The notes beneath the pieces were generated by a model that was not told the DNA's origin, ran no database searches, and saw nothing but the letters and a program-made list of their open reading frames with translations. The position numbers and the translations under genes are program-made. A stretch of DNA of 64,000 bases. It comes from Ferrovibrio sp036381655 (GTDB lineage: Bacteria; Pseudomonadota; Alphaproteobacteria; Ferrovibrionales; Ferrovibrionaceae). The DNA lies in contig NZ_DASVCJ010000006.1 of assembly GCF_036381655.1 (NCBI RefSeq), forward strand, positions 186,001 through 250,000, given 5' to 3'. Of this stretch, positions 15,125 through 23,972 are shown piece by piece. The stretch's first letter is position 1. Each line of letters starts with the position of its first letter.

Positions 15125-15655
15125 TTGGTCCGACGCACGAGATTCGAGTCAGCGAGTTGTCCCATTGCGCGGACGTTAGACACCGTTGGTGATTGGTGGT
15201 CGCTGCTTATTGTTCGCGACGCCTTTGACGGAGCCAGCCGGTTCAGTCAGTTCCAGAAGAGTCTCGCCGTCTCCAAAGGAATTCTCACAGTTCGCCTGCG
15301 TGAATTGGTCGCTCGGGGAGTACTCAGGACGACGCCGGCATCGGATGGAAGCGCCTACGAGGAATACGTATTGACCGAGAGCGGACGAGCCCTCTTCCCT
15401 GTATTGGTCGCTCTGCGCCAGTGGGGAGAAGATCATTGCTTCGGACCCGACGAACCGCATTCAGTGCTGATCGACAATAGCACTGGACAGCCGATTGCTC
15501 CGCTGCAGGTCCGCTCGGCGACCGGGCGTGAGGTAAGCTTCGCCGATACCACCGTCAAAAAGGTCATCAAGACAGCGGTAGCCAAGAAGCCATCCCACAC
15601 TCGACGCCGAACTCGGCGGTTGCAGGCTCCAAATTCCAGAACGCAATCTCATTAA
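15125..15655 (+). CDS. HxlR family transcriptional regulator
   Basis: A winged-helix regulator: SCPIARTLDTVGDWWSLLIVRDAFDG begins the HxlR domain, then RFSQFQKSLAVSKGILTVRLRELVARGVL and the wing TPASDGSAYEEYVLTESGRAL. The Cys in SCPIAR, near the N-terminus, is the conserved redox/electrophile-sensing cysteine of the YodB/HypR/QorR group. A GGAGG at 15113-15117 points to TTG at 15125 as start; an ATG at 15104 lies upstream of that site. It probably represses the divergent MFS exporter in the absence of an inducing electrophile. The C-terminal 30 residues are basic and specific to this protein. Confidence 0.88.
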   Translation: MVRRTRFESASCPIARTLDTVGDWWSLLIVRDAFDGASRFSQFQKSLAVSKGILTVRLRELVARGVLRTTPASDGSAYEEYVLTESGRALFPVLVALRQWGEDHCFGPDEPHSVLIDNSTGQPIAPLQVRSATGREVSFADTTVKKVIKTAVAKKPSHTRRRTRRLQAPNSRTQSH

Positions 15656-16393
15656 CGAACCGCAGTCGTGACCCTGCCAGCAGGCTTCCGACAGTGTCAC
15701 CTATTCCGAGGAGCACTCACGCTCTCCTCACCGTCGCTTTTGTCAGGACCTCGTCGCATCGGCCAGCGAATGAGCGGCGAGATGGCCGCGAAACAAGCAA
15801 GCTCGGAGAGGACCGATGTCCAGTTGCGAGGCTAGCTACTTCGACCGCACAGGGTGTCCAGTACGCAGGGTTTCCGACCACGACTAGTCATGAAAGCCCA
15901 GGACATGCGGGTGAAGCTCCGAACTGAAGCAATTAAGTTCTTCAGCGAGAGCTCGACTTGGCTGCCAAAAGATCCAGAACGAGCGTCGATTTACCATTTG
16001 CTCGTAACGTGGACCAAATGCTTCCCGGAAACTTCCGAGGTGATGAAGCGCGGCCTCCGAACTCTCATACCGCTCAAGTATACGACATTTCCGTCGGTCG
16101 CCGGTAAAGAAAGCGCTCGTAGGATAGGCAGCCGGGCTCACTATGCGCAGCATTGATCATTTCGAGCGTCAGCGCATAAAACGGATCAACTTGGTCCGGC
16201 AAGATGTCGAGATCGACAATCCACCCGACCTCGTTCATTGTCAGCCCCGCAATTCATCGATGCCAGGGTGGCGCTCCGCCGACGCGGTCCTCATGCACGA
16301 TCGAGAATCACGCAGGTCCATGAAGGGCACCCGCTTGCAGATACCGCCAAGGTACACCATAAAGGACTGTGCATAAAATCGGTTGCAGTCACT
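15656..16393. other. 738-bp stretch with no supported gene
   Basis: Frames of 77-100 residues on both strands lack ribosome binding sites and family motifs. It may hold decayed coding sequence of the island. The promoter of the LysR gene must lie at its right end. Confidence 0.5.
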
Positions 16394-17338
16394 ATGCCCA
16401 TCGACCACGCTAATCTCTCCAGGCTCGACCTAAACCTGCTCGTGGCGTTTGACGCCCTCATAGCGGAACGGCACGTCACGCGCGCAGCGCAGCGAGTCGG
16501 CCTTGGCCAATCCGCGATGAGCCACAACTTGCGTCGCTTACGTGACCTCTTCGGTGACGAGTTGCTGACTCGATCGGGGAGCGAAATGATACCCACGCCT
16601 CGCGCTGCTCAGTTGGCCGATCGAGTGCGAGCCTTGCTGGCCCAGTTGCAGTCATCCGTACTTTCCGCAACGATTTTCGATCCGCGCCTGTCTGATCGGC
16701 ACTTTGCAATCGGTATGTCACCGAGCCTTGAGATCTCGATTGGGCCAACGCTCCTCGCCAGCATCAATCGGGAAGCGCCGAACGTCAGCCTATCGCTCCA
16801 CAGCGAAGCGCCAGAGGTTATGCTGCGAGCTCTCGATGAGGGGCAACTGGACCTGGCAATAGGTGCTTTCACAGAGGGCGAGGTCCATCATAAGCGTCGG
16901 CTCCTTCGGGAGGCGGAGGGTTACCTGTGCCTGTTCGATGCTGAGCGCGTCGGCTTGCGGGCGCCACTCTCACCCGAAGACTTTTGCCGGCTTCCCCAGG
17001 TTACAGTGCTCTCGACCGACAGCGTCTCGCAATTGCTCGATCAGAGCTTACAGGCTTTGGGCGTCAGCCGCCGCGTGATTTACCGTACGCCGCACGTGAT
17101 GGCCCTTCCGTTTTTACTACGCGAGACCGGCGCAATTGCTATCCTTTGCTACCGAACGGCGATGATCTGTGCGAGGACATTTGGCTTGGCGACGAGCCCC
17201 ATCCCGTTTCCTTTGCCACCACAACACGTCGCGGCTGTCTGGCACACCTCGAACGACCAAGAGCCTGGGCACAAATGGCTACGGCAAAAGTTGCTGACCG
17301 CAGCGGTGGTGCTGAAGAGCCAGGAGGGTGCGCATTGA
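16394..17338 (+). CDS. LysR family transcriptional regulator, NodD-like branch
   Basis: 314 residues. The N-terminal HTH reads LSRLDLNLLVAFDALIAERHVTRAAQRVGLGQSAMSHNLRRLRDLFGDELLTRSG, the exact block order of NodD/NahR-like LTTRs that bind aromatic effectors. The C-terminal two-lobed effector domain follows (DRHFAIGMSPSLEISIGPTLL ... LDLAIGAFTEGE). The start is the ATG at 16394; upstream in-frame sequence (52 codons) is not conserved in type. No divergently transcribed target is adjacent; the nearest downstream gene is the convergent cysE. Effector unknown. Confidence 0.87.
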   Translation: MPIDHANLSRLDLNLLVAFDALIAERHVTRAAQRVGLGQSAMSHNLRRLRDLFGDELLTRSGSEMIPTPRAAQLADRVRALLAQLQSSVLSATIFDPRLSDRHFAIGMSPSLEISIGPTLLASINREAPNVSLSLHSEAPEVMLRALDEGQLDLAIGAFTEGEVHHKRRLLREAEGYLCLFDAERVGLRAPLSPEDFCRLPQVTVLSTDSVSQLLDQSLQALGVSRRVIYRTPHVMALPFLLRETGAIAILCYRTAMICARTFGLATSPIPFPLPPQHVAAVWHTSNDQEPGHKWLRQKLLTAAVVLKSQEGAH

Positions 17339-17857
17339 GCCAGCCCCGCCTAGCTCACGCCGGGGCCGTGTCACGCTCCGCGGCCAACGAAGCCAGCTCT
17401 CGAGCAAACCGCGGCGGGTACTCTCTTGGCGAAAGGCCCGTCTACGCTTGAACGATTGCCGAAACGTGCTGGTATCGCCGTAACCAACGCGCTAACTCAC
17501 CGTCTCAAGATTGTAGCGGCCGGACCCCAGCAAGCGCATGGCATCGTCGTGGCCTGGCGATTCAGACGCCACGGCGCCCGCGTTATACGACAACCAAGTA
17601 ATAGAGCGTGTAGCCGTCGACCAGTCTGCCTGGGAATTGCCCCCCGCGAGCCCAAGATCGAACAGGGTTTCTGATATCGACCACCGGCAGGCATCAAATC
17701 GAGCGTCATGACACCTACCAGGGATTCAAAGCGATACTCCTTACCTAAGTAAGCGCTAGAAGATTACTGCCGCCCATCCGGTGGTTAGTGACAGGAGGGA
17801 GCAGTTCATCTTCGGGCAAAGATCTCTCCACCTCATCCGTCGCGGACACCGGCAACG
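17339..17857. other. 519-bp stretch with no supported gene
   Basis: Lies between the convergent LysR and cysE genes. Short frames on both strands have no motif; no terminator with a T-run was seen. Confidence 0.5.
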
Positions 17858-18664
17858 TCAAATACTTTGGTCCATCGATATAGCAGGCACCGCTGCCGCG
17901 TTATGGATGCGCACAATCTGCGCAGGCATCCCAGCGACGGTGCAGTGCGGCGGGACAGATTTCAAGACCACGCTCCCGGCAGCAACTTTGGAAAATTCTC
18001 CGATCTCGATGTTGCCAATGACCTTTGCACCGGCGCCAATCATTACGCCCTGCCGGACCTTGGGGTGACGATCGCCACCAGTCTTTCCGGTTCCGCCCAA
18101 GGTGACATTTTGCAGAATTGAGACGCCGCTTTCGACAACTGCCGTCTCGCCGATAACTATCCCCGATCCGTGATCAAGCATAATACCAAGACCTATTCGC
18201 GCTGCTGGATGAATATCCGGTCCCAAGACAAGTGACGCTCGGTTTGATATCCACGAGGCGAGCTCCGTTCGCTCGTCTAGCCAGAGTCGATGGGCGATGC
18301 GATGGGCTTGTAATGCCTGAAAGCCTTTGAAGTTTATGAGGGCATGAAGGTATGTTTCACACGCTGGATCGCGGGTCCGAACCGCCTCCAGGTCACGCGC
18401 GGCACATATCTCTATTGTCGGGTTTCCCGACACGATCTCCGCAAACAGGTCAGCCAAATCCGCGGCCCTGACGCCCGGAGCCTGCAGCAGATCGGCTAAC
18501 CTGGCGGCCACCGCCTGTTGCAGCGTACCATCTTTGCGAACGAACCGCGAAATCAGATCTCGAAGCAGGGGCTCCTTTTCGATGAGCTCAGCGGCCTCAA
18601 CCTGAATCGTGTCCCAGAGCGAAACCTCCGGAGGCTCAATGCATTTTCTTTCTTGGCTTCCCAA
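17858..18664 (-). CDS. cysE: serine O-acetyltransferase
   Basis: 268 residues with the N-terminal helical domain (LWDTIQVEAAELIEKEPLLRDLISRFV) and a left-handed beta-helix of hexapeptide repeats. Active-site blocks HALINFKGFQALQAHRIAH, LDHGSGIVIGETAVV and GGDRHPKV are present, and the C-terminal KVAAGSVVLKSVPPHCTVAG is intact. It makes O-acetylserine from serine and acetyl-CoA for cysteine synthesis. TTG start behind AAGGA. The C-terminal tail lacks the usual final Ile-rich decapeptide and ends MDQSI, whose terminal Ile could still bind cysteine synthase. Being in the island, it may be a second copy. Confidence 0.92.
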   Translation of the reverse strand: MGSQERKCIEPPEVSLWDTIQVEAAELIEKEPLLRDLISRFVRKDGTLQQAVAARLADLLQAPGVRAADLADLFAEIVSGNPTIEICAARDLEAVRTRDPACETYLHALINFKGFQALQAHRIAHRLWLDERTELASWISNRASLVLGPDIHPAARIGLGIMLDHGSGIVIGETAVVESGVSILQNVTLGGTGKTGGDRHPKVRQGVMIGAGAKVIGNIEIGEFSKVAAGSVVLKSVPPHCTVAGMPAQIVRIHNAAAVPAISMDQSI

Positions 18665-18735
18665 CGCTAGAGTCCTTCGAAAAACCCATCAAGCAAATTG
18701 GTGGATACTCTTGCGCTCGCTGTGCATCACTCCTC

Positions 18736-19239
18736 TCACCAAGGACTGCCGTTCTTGCGGACGAACCGGTACTTTCCGTCCGAAGCCATTTCCGCGCGCA
18801 AATCATCGTCTGGATATGTCACCTCGTCACCTGGTGTTCGATCCCCCACCTCGATGTAAAGTACGTCACAGCCCGTATCATTACGGAGATAATGAGCGGT
18901 ACCCCCGGCCGCAAACCCTGCGCACATGCCTGGGCGCAGCTTCGCCTCCCCCTCGTCCGTTATGAGCGTAGGCTCACCCTCCAAGACATAAATGAACTCG
19001 TCCTGGCGGCTATGGCGGTGGCGCAGCGCAGATGAAGCTCCTGGCGATAGCCGTGTAAGATTCACGCCAAAGTTGGTAAGGCCAAACAGATCACCGAGCG
19101 GCCGCTTTTCGCGCCCAGCCATGCGCAAGGCAAACTGTTCAGGATAGTTGGATGGTCTTGTTCGCGGCGCGGCCAGCGCCGCCTCAACCGCAACGGCGGC
19201 GGCTTGGCCCGCCCCCTGCACCGTCTGGGTTTTCTCCAT
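18736..19239 (-). CDS. cupin domain-containing protein
   Basis: 167-residue single cupin with motif 1 LRHRHSRQDEFIYVLEGEPTLI (metal ligands His, His, Glu) and motif 2 LRPGMCAGFAAGGTAHYLRN (His). AAGGAG precedes the ATG. The gene begins 56 bp inside the end of the GNAT gene and 72 bp upstream of cysE, so GNAT, cupin and cysE may be one transcript. Substrate unknown. Confidence 0.88.
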   Translation of the reverse strand: MEKTQTVQGAGQAAAVAVEAALAAPRTRPSNYPEQFALRMAGREKRPLGDLFGLTNFGVNLTRLSPGASSALRHRHSRQDEFIYVLEGEPTLITDEGEAKLRPGMCAGFAAGGTAHYLRNDTGCDVLYIEVGDRTPGDEVTYPDDDLRAEMASDGKYRFVRKNGSPW

Positions 19240-19765
19240 TGCGTATCTCCTTCGCTAAGGTCTTTTCGAAGTGAAATCTGCGGAGGCCGCCGCCCATTGT
19301 CTTGTGCGTTGCTTCGCCCGCACTTTCTTCCTTTATCAAACGATAGCCAGCCCGACGGTAGAGAGAGACCGCTGCAGACTGTAATTCCGATGTACTAAGA
19401 ACGAGCCGATGCAAGCCTGCGAGGACGCAAAGTCGTTCAGCCTCCGCAAGTAGTGTCCGACCGACACCGCGACGCCTACACTCAGGAGCCACATACATCC
19501 GGCGCAGCTCTGAGCTATCGTCACCAGCGGGCTCGAGTCCAAAAAAGCCGATCAGCGCACCGGAAGGATCCTCTGCGACCCAGAACCCGCGGCCTGGGCT
19601 CGACCCGTAATAATCGGGAATTCGATTGATCTCATCCCGTAGTGCGATGGTGATGTATTGTTCGAAGCGCTCGCGAAGCCCAGGCGGAGCGAGTTCACGA
19701 TTCACTCTCTCGAACAGCGTTCTCACAGCTGATGTGTCGTCACCTCTAAACGCACGGATGAGCAA
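19184..19765 (-). CDS. GNAT family N-acetyltransferase
   Basis: 193 residues. GNAT motif A is complete: ELRRMYVAPECRRRGVGRTLLAEAE (R/QxxGxG/A acetyl-CoA loop), followed by LVLSTSELQSAAVSLYRRAGY (motif B). The C-terminal 30 residues (KEIRNGENPDGAGGGPSRRRCG) run into the following cupin gene and look unconserved; a decayed or shifted stop is possible. TTG start behind AAAAGGAACC. Separated by 18 bp from the upstream enoyl-CoA hydratase, probably in its operon. Confidence 0.87.
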   Translation of the reverse strand: MLIRAFRGDDTSAVRTLFERVNRELAPPGLRERFEQYITIALRDEINRIPDYYGSSPGRGFWVAEDPSGALIGFFGLEPAGDDSSELRRMYVAPECRRRGVGRTLLAEAERLCVLAGLHRLVLSTSELQSAAVSLYRRAGYRLIKEESAGEATHKTMGGGLRRFHFEKTLAKEIRNGENPDGAGGGPSRRRCG

Positions 19766-19783
19766 ATCGCGGTTCCTTTTGTT

Positions 19784-20611
19784 TTAGACGCCGCGGAAGG
19801 TCGGCTGGCGCTTTTCGACGAAAGCAGCAACACCCTCTCGTGCATCGACCGTAGGCACGATACGGGCAAAGGCTGCTTCCTCAATGGCGAGACCATCATC
19901 AATCGAGCTATCCATACCGCGATGAACCGCTGCCAGTGCAGCAGCGACCGTCAGGGGCGGCTTGGCAGCCAAATGCTCCGCCAGCGCCATTGTTTTTGAG
20001 ATCAGTTCGGCATCCGTTACCACTCTGTTTACGAGCCCGAGCTGAGCCGCCTCGTTCGCGTCGAAGACACGACCGGTCAAGATCAGTTCGATCGCGGCTT
20101 TGCGTCCGACGTTGCGTGGCAAACGTTGCGTACCGCCAAAAGTGGGAATGATTCCGATGTTAATCTCCGCCTTTGAAAAGGTCGCCGTCTCCGCGGCGAG
20201 CGCAATGTGAGTTGCCTCGATCAGTTCGCAACCTCCGCCAAACGCAATGCCATTTACGGCGCCAATAATGGGCTTCGGGAAGCTCTCTACGCGGCGCGTC
20301 ATCTGATGACCTGGCCTCATAAAATGGACCACGGCTTCCGGAGCCCCGGCTTCGATGTGTCGCTGAAACGCCGCAATGTCAGCGCCCGCGCTGAAGGCAC
20401 GTCCGGCGCCCGTGATTACGACCACCCGAAGACGCTGATCGAGCTCAATTTCATCCAGAGCGGCCATCAGGGCCGCAATCATCTCGTTACTTAGCGCGTT
20501 CAGCTTTCGCGGGCGATTTAAGGTCAGCATCGCCACAGGACCGCGATCTTCGCGTAGCACTTGCGGCGCGGTGCCGCTGTCCATTTCTCTAGTATCCACC
20601 ATTTCCTCCAT
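19784..20611 (-). CDS. enoyl-CoA hydratase/isomerase family protein
   Basis: 275-residue crotonase. Oxyanion-hole segments FSAGADIAAFQRHI and AVNGIAFGGGCELIEATHIALA, catalytic-position Glu in GGGCELIE and AEINIGI, then TFGGTQRLPRNVG. It is about 40% alike in motif order to the hydratase at 11030 but clearly a separate lineage. Several in-frame ATGs near the start leave the N-terminus uncertain by up to nine residues. First gene of the ECH-GNAT-cupin-cysE run. Confidence 0.88.
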   Translation of the reverse strand: MEEMVDTREMDSGTAPQVLREDRGPVAMLTLNRPRKLNALSNEMIAALMAALDEIELDQRLRVVVITGAGRAFSAGADIAAFQRHIEAGAPEAVVHFMRPGHQMTRRVESFPKPIIGAVNGIAFGGGCELIEATHIALAAETATFSKAEINIGIIPTFGGTQRLPRNVGRKAAIELILTGRVFDANEAAQLGLVNRVVTDAELISKTMALAEHLAAKPPLTVAAALAAVHRGMDSSIDDGLAIEEAAFARIVPTVDAREGVAAFVEKRQPTFRGV

Positions 20612-20887
20612 GTCGGGACCAAGCCGGGCCTGCGGCTTAGAAACCAGAGCTGTCGCCCCCGGGACCTAGCAGGCTCGGGCAGCCCGTTGTCTCGGACGCC
20701 CCTGGCACTCCGGCTCACGATCAGCTTAATTGAGGCCAGGCTGCCAATGAAATTGATGCTGTTCACGTCCCACATTGACGCTAGTAATTTCCATCCTCAC
20801 TGCCACGGCTTAAGCCGATTTGCCGGAACCGCAACGCAGTCATTCCTGACTAAGTGATTAGAGCGCCACGTAATGCATTGACTCAAC

Positions 20888-21466
20888 TCATTCGCCGCCA
20901 AGAAGCGTATCAATGAATGTTGCTGCCGTTTCCTTCAGGTGCTTGCGGCTGTATCCAGCGCGTTCCATCACCGCTATACCTCTTGTGAATGTTACAACTA
21001 CCCGCGCAATTCGATCCGCATCAATCACCGACGATTTATGGGGGTCCGAACCGATTGCCTTGGCGATAAGCCGTTCAAGTCGGTTGAGCAAACTTTGCAC
21101 GCGCCGGCGCACAGCTCTGCTCGAAATAGAAGCGTCGAGGGCGGTCCGCGTCGTAAGGCATCCTCGCGCAGGAGAACCGGCCGTCATATTCGCGATAATT
21201 AAGTCGAAAAACGATCGCAACGCTACTGCAGCGTCGCCGCGGGCCAAGGCGTTGTCGACGGCTTGCAGGAATTGCTCGGCGTATTGGTCGAACGCGCGCA
21301 GGAAAATCGCTTCTTTGTCACCGTACGCGTTGTAGAGGCTGCCACGCTGGACACCTGTCGCCGTGGCAAGGTCCTGCATTGTCGCATCGTGGAGACCTTT
21401 CCGCCAGAACACATCAAGCGCGATCGCGATTACCTGACTTTCGTCAAACTGGCGCGTGCCCGCCAT
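20888..21466 (-). CDS. TetR family transcriptional regulator
   Basis: 192 residues from the ATG at 21466. The HTH is ALDVFWRKGLHDATMQDLATATGVQRGSLYNAYGDKEAIFLRAFDQYAE; the ligand domain contains SPARGCLTTRTALD, typical of the AcrR/NemR-like TetR_C group that often sense electrophiles (Cys present). A longer frame from 21526 would translate two operator copies into the repetitive peptide TRMSKLTRMSRM, so the shorter start is preferred. It is divergent from the DUF1127 gene and the MFS gene, which it probably controls. Confidence 0.88.
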   Translation of the reverse strand: MAGTRQFDESQVIAIALDVFWRKGLHDATMQDLATATGVQRGSLYNAYGDKEAIFLRAFDQYAEQFLQAVDNALARGDAAVALRSFFDLIIANMTAGSPARGCLTTRTALDASISSRAVRRRVQSLLNRLERLIAKAIGSDPHKSSVIDADRIARVVVTFTRGIAVMERAGYSRKHLKETAATFIDTLLGGE

Positions 21467-21492
21467 CCTATCCGCCCCCCGTTGATCCATCC

Positions 21493-21526
21493 TTGACATT
21501 CTCGTCAACTTTGACATTCTTGTCAA
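21493..21526. promoter_or_regulatory. two tandem TetR-type operators
   Basis: TTGACATTCTCGTCAA (21493-21508) and TTGACATTCTTGTCAA (21511-21526) are both TTGAC-N6-GTCAA inverted repeats, identical at 15 of 16 positions, 18 bp apart, in the gap between the TetR gene and the divergent DUF1127 gene. Confidence 0.8.
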
Positions 21527-21552
21527 GAATGACTTTAGGCGATACGTCAGCT

Positions 21553-21855
21553 ATGTCCCATCACTTGGCTGGTTCCAAACGCGTATTGAAAGGGATGACG
21601 CCAGCCGGCGCCTGCGTTCGTCTCGGCGTTATCGTGACTTGGTTATTCCACTCCACAGAGGCAGGACTTGATGGGCGATACCGAGGAATAGGCCCATTGA
21701 TCACGCAACTCCGCGCTCGAGCGACGTCTCGGATCCGGCGATGGCGCGAAGCTCAGCAGAGCTGGGAAGCGCTCCGCCACCTGGATGATCGTCAATTAAA
21801 GGAATTTGGAATTCATTCCCGGCCGCCCGACTTGATAAAAAATAAATTTCCCTGA
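21553..21855 (+). CDS. DUF1127 (YjiS-like) protein
   Basis: 100 residues. The C-terminal part RRWREAQQSWEALRHLDDRQLKEFGIHSRPPDL is the DUF1127 signature (LxxLdDrqLrDIGlxR). The N-terminal 60 residues are not recognisable. The domain is small, basic and in some alphaproteobacteria is involved in RNA binding and phosphate or CO2 responses. It lies directly downstream of the double operator and upstream of the MFS gene, so it is likely co-regulated by the TetR protein. Confidence 0.8.
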   Translation: MSHHLAGSKRVLKGMTPAGACVRLGVIVTWLFHSTEAGLDGRYRGIGPLITQLRARATSRIRRWREAQQSWEALRHLDDRQLKEFGIHSRPPDLIKNKFP

Positions 21856-21960
21856 GCGAGCAGTCCAGCAGTGAAGAACTTGCGACCGATCCCTTCTTAC
21901 CAAACACTCTCCGATTGCCCAATCGCTATTTCGATACAGCCTGGTTTTGGGGCACTTACA

Positions 21961-23175
21961 ATGACAGCAGGATTTATAAAGGTGAACGGCAGCAGAAGTG
22001 ACCTTTGGCGGGAGGTTATCATCGCGCTTGGACTATCTGCCGGCGCAGCCGTCGCCCTGGGATTCGCTCGGTTTGCTTACGCCTTGCTACTGCCACCGAT
22101 GCGGGAGGATCTAGGATGGTCTTACGTTGAAGCTGGCGCTCTGAACACGGCGAACGGAGCCGGCTACATCGTGGGCGCGCTCGTCACGGCATGGATTGCC
22201 AGAAAGTGGGGCACGGCACGCGTCTTTCTCGCTGGTTTCTCCGTCAGCGTCTTGATTCTCTTGTTGACGGCGGCCGCGACTCGTTTCTCTACCCTCTTCC
22301 TTTTGCGAATTGTTGGTGGCGCTTCCACTGCGCTCACATTCATTTTGGGCGCGGGATTGGCTGCTGCAATCTGTCCCATGCAGAGTCCACGTCGGCGTGG
22401 CACCCTCGTCGGTCTCTATGTTGCTGGAGCAAGCATTGGCATTCTGTTAGCTGGCGCGGCTATCCCGATTGTCTTGCAAGGTAGTGTGCAGCGTTGGCCA
22501 GAGGGCTGGGTCGCCCTAGGCCTCATTGGTGCCGCGACACTGCCGGCTGCTTGGGGGGCCGCGCGCAATGTACCCGAACCGGTCGGTCGTGGCATTGCCG
22601 TGTTGGACATTTCCGAATTTCGGCAACTGGCGCCGACATTTGTCGGCTACAGCCTCTTCGGCGCCGGTTACGTCGGCTACATGACCTTCATCATCGCTTT
22701 GTTACAAAAGCAAGGCAGCAGCAGCGGACAGGTAACTTTGTTCTGGTTCGTGCTGGGGCTAGTTTCTGCCGTATCGACGCTGCTATGGGGAAGGGCTCTG
22801 GGCGCCTGTAAGGCTGGTCGGGGGCCAGCCTTGGTGTTCGCAGCGACGATGCTCGGCGCGCTACCTGTTCTGCTCCACCCTGGCCCGACTGCAATGTTCT
22901 TGTCTGCATTCCTTTTCGGAGGCAGCTTCTTAGCAGGCCCAACGTCGATCACGATCGTTGCACAGCGCCAACTGCCGGCTTCGTCCTGGACCGCGGCGAT
23001 TTCCCTTCTCACAGTCGGCTTTGCCTTGGGGCAGGCTGCGGGTCCGGCTTTAGCAGGAGCGATTTCCGACGCTTTGGGAAGTGTTGCTGCAGGCTTTTGG
23101 GTCTCACCAGCTCTCCTCGGCATCGCGGCCTGCGTGAACTTGCTGCAACGCCCCGCCCGGGCAAGCACTGTGTGA
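21961..23175 (+). CDS. YbfB/YjiJ family MFS transporter
   Basis: 404 residues, about 11-12 membrane segments. The N-terminal motif ALGFARFAYALLLPPMREDLGWSYVEAGALNTANGAGYIVGAL is the YbfB/YjiJ hallmark (GxGRFaYxPlLPxM). RRRGTLVGLYVAGASIGILLAG and LGQAAGPALAGAISDALG are further conserved blocks. The start at 21961 is preferred; a GTG at 21871 would add 30 non-hydrophobic residues. The family contains putative small-molecule exporters of unknown substrate. It is probably induced through the upstream TetR operator. Confidence 0.87.
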   Translation: MTAGFIKVNGSRSDLWREVIIALGLSAGAAVALGFARFAYALLLPPMREDLGWSYVEAGALNTANGAGYIVGALVTAWIARKWGTARVFLAGFSVSVLILLLTAAATRFSTLFLLRIVGGASTALTFILGAGLAAAICPMQSPRRRGTLVGLYVAGASIGILLAGAAIPIVLQGSVQRWPEGWVALGLIGAATLPAAWGAARNVPEPVGRGIAVLDISEFRQLAPTFVGYSLFGAGYVGYMTFIIALLQKQGSSSGQVTLFWFVLGLVSAVSTLLWGRALGACKAGRGPALVFAATMLGALPVLLHPGPTAMFLSAFLFGGSFLAGPTSITIVAQRQLPASSWTAAISLLTVGFALGQAAGPALAGAISDALGSVAAGFWVSPALLGIAACVNLLQRPARASTV

Positions 23176-23445
23176 CAACTGCCGACGAGCTTCGTTCAGG
23201 CCTCTGCGCCGCGGACAACCGAGCCCGCCTTCGCCGCCACAACGATCAGCAACTAATCAGATATCGATACGAGACCATTATGTTATACGGTCGGCGAGTG
23301 TACGACGCGAGAGGCAAGCGCCAAGGCCCCTCAGCGGGAGCTCTGATTTTACCGCTCAGAGGGACGTGCAGCCTACCGCGCTCTGCTGCACATGCGGCGC
23401 CTGTCCTGCAATTAAAGTGCACACCTTCTTTCGCGTGCGAGGCGC

Positions 23446-23681
23446 AGCCGTGACCGAGTTCCCTTGGATGTGCCGAACAGCTCTCGTGCTCGAGCGAGCG
23501 ACAGCCCCGCCGGGCCGTACTTGCCGAAGGTGACGGTCTCGCGCCGCCCATTCATCCGGTAGTCCAGCCGAAACGTGAGTGTCCCGGACGGCTTCACCAG
23601 CACTTACATGCCGTCCCGGTCCGTCACCTTATAAATTTTATCTTTTGGTTTCAGGTCCTTAAGAGCTGCATCCGTCAACAT
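23446..23681 (-). pseudogene. tyrosine-recombinase (P4/DUF4102-type integrase) N-terminal remnant
   Basis: From the ATG at 23681 (behind GAGGAGG) the frame reads MLTDAALKDLKPKDKIYKV, then TDRDGM, an in-frame TAA (23604-23606), then VLVKPSGTLTFRLDYRMNG and RRETVTFGKYGPAGLSLARA. This is the arm-type DNA-binding domain of P4-like integrases; the stop replaces the Tyr of the usual DGMYVLV. Homology then breaks off near 23446 and the catalytic domain is missing. It lies 291 bp beyond the guaA stop codon, facing away from guaA, as expected for an island integrated at the guaA 3' end. Confidence 0.82.
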
Positions 23682-23972
23682 TCGGGCCGCCTCCTCGAAA
23701 AAAGACCGTCAGCCAATTTCGGGCGCCATCAGGACGAAATCTCTTTTTTCTTACAGTGTCTTAATTCAAAACAAGACCGTCATCTGGCGCTCAGCCCCTG
23801 ACGGCATCGGATGAAATCGGATTCGCAACCAGAAGCCGGACCGTCAAGGAGTATGTCAGCCGCGATCTCTGCCGGCCGATAGTCCTCGAATGTCTTTTGG
23901 GTATTTCTTTTTTTTATCAGTGCATTACGGCGTATTCTGGCGTGCTGCGGGATAGCGCCGGATGGGCCTGAA
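23682..23972. other. AT-richer spacer between integrase remnant and guaA
   Basis: About 290 bp with several A/T runs (for example eight T at 23909-23917) and no coding frame. GACCGTCA occurs three times, at about 23704, 23775 and 23849 in GACCGTCA or GGACCGTCAA contexts, which could be recombinase arm sites; no attachment core repeat could be identified. Confidence 0.45.

Noticed and set aside
15694..16156. two overlapping small ORFs upstream of the LysR gene
   Set aside because: No ribosome binding site, no hydrophobic or conserved segment; composition resembles decayed island DNA.
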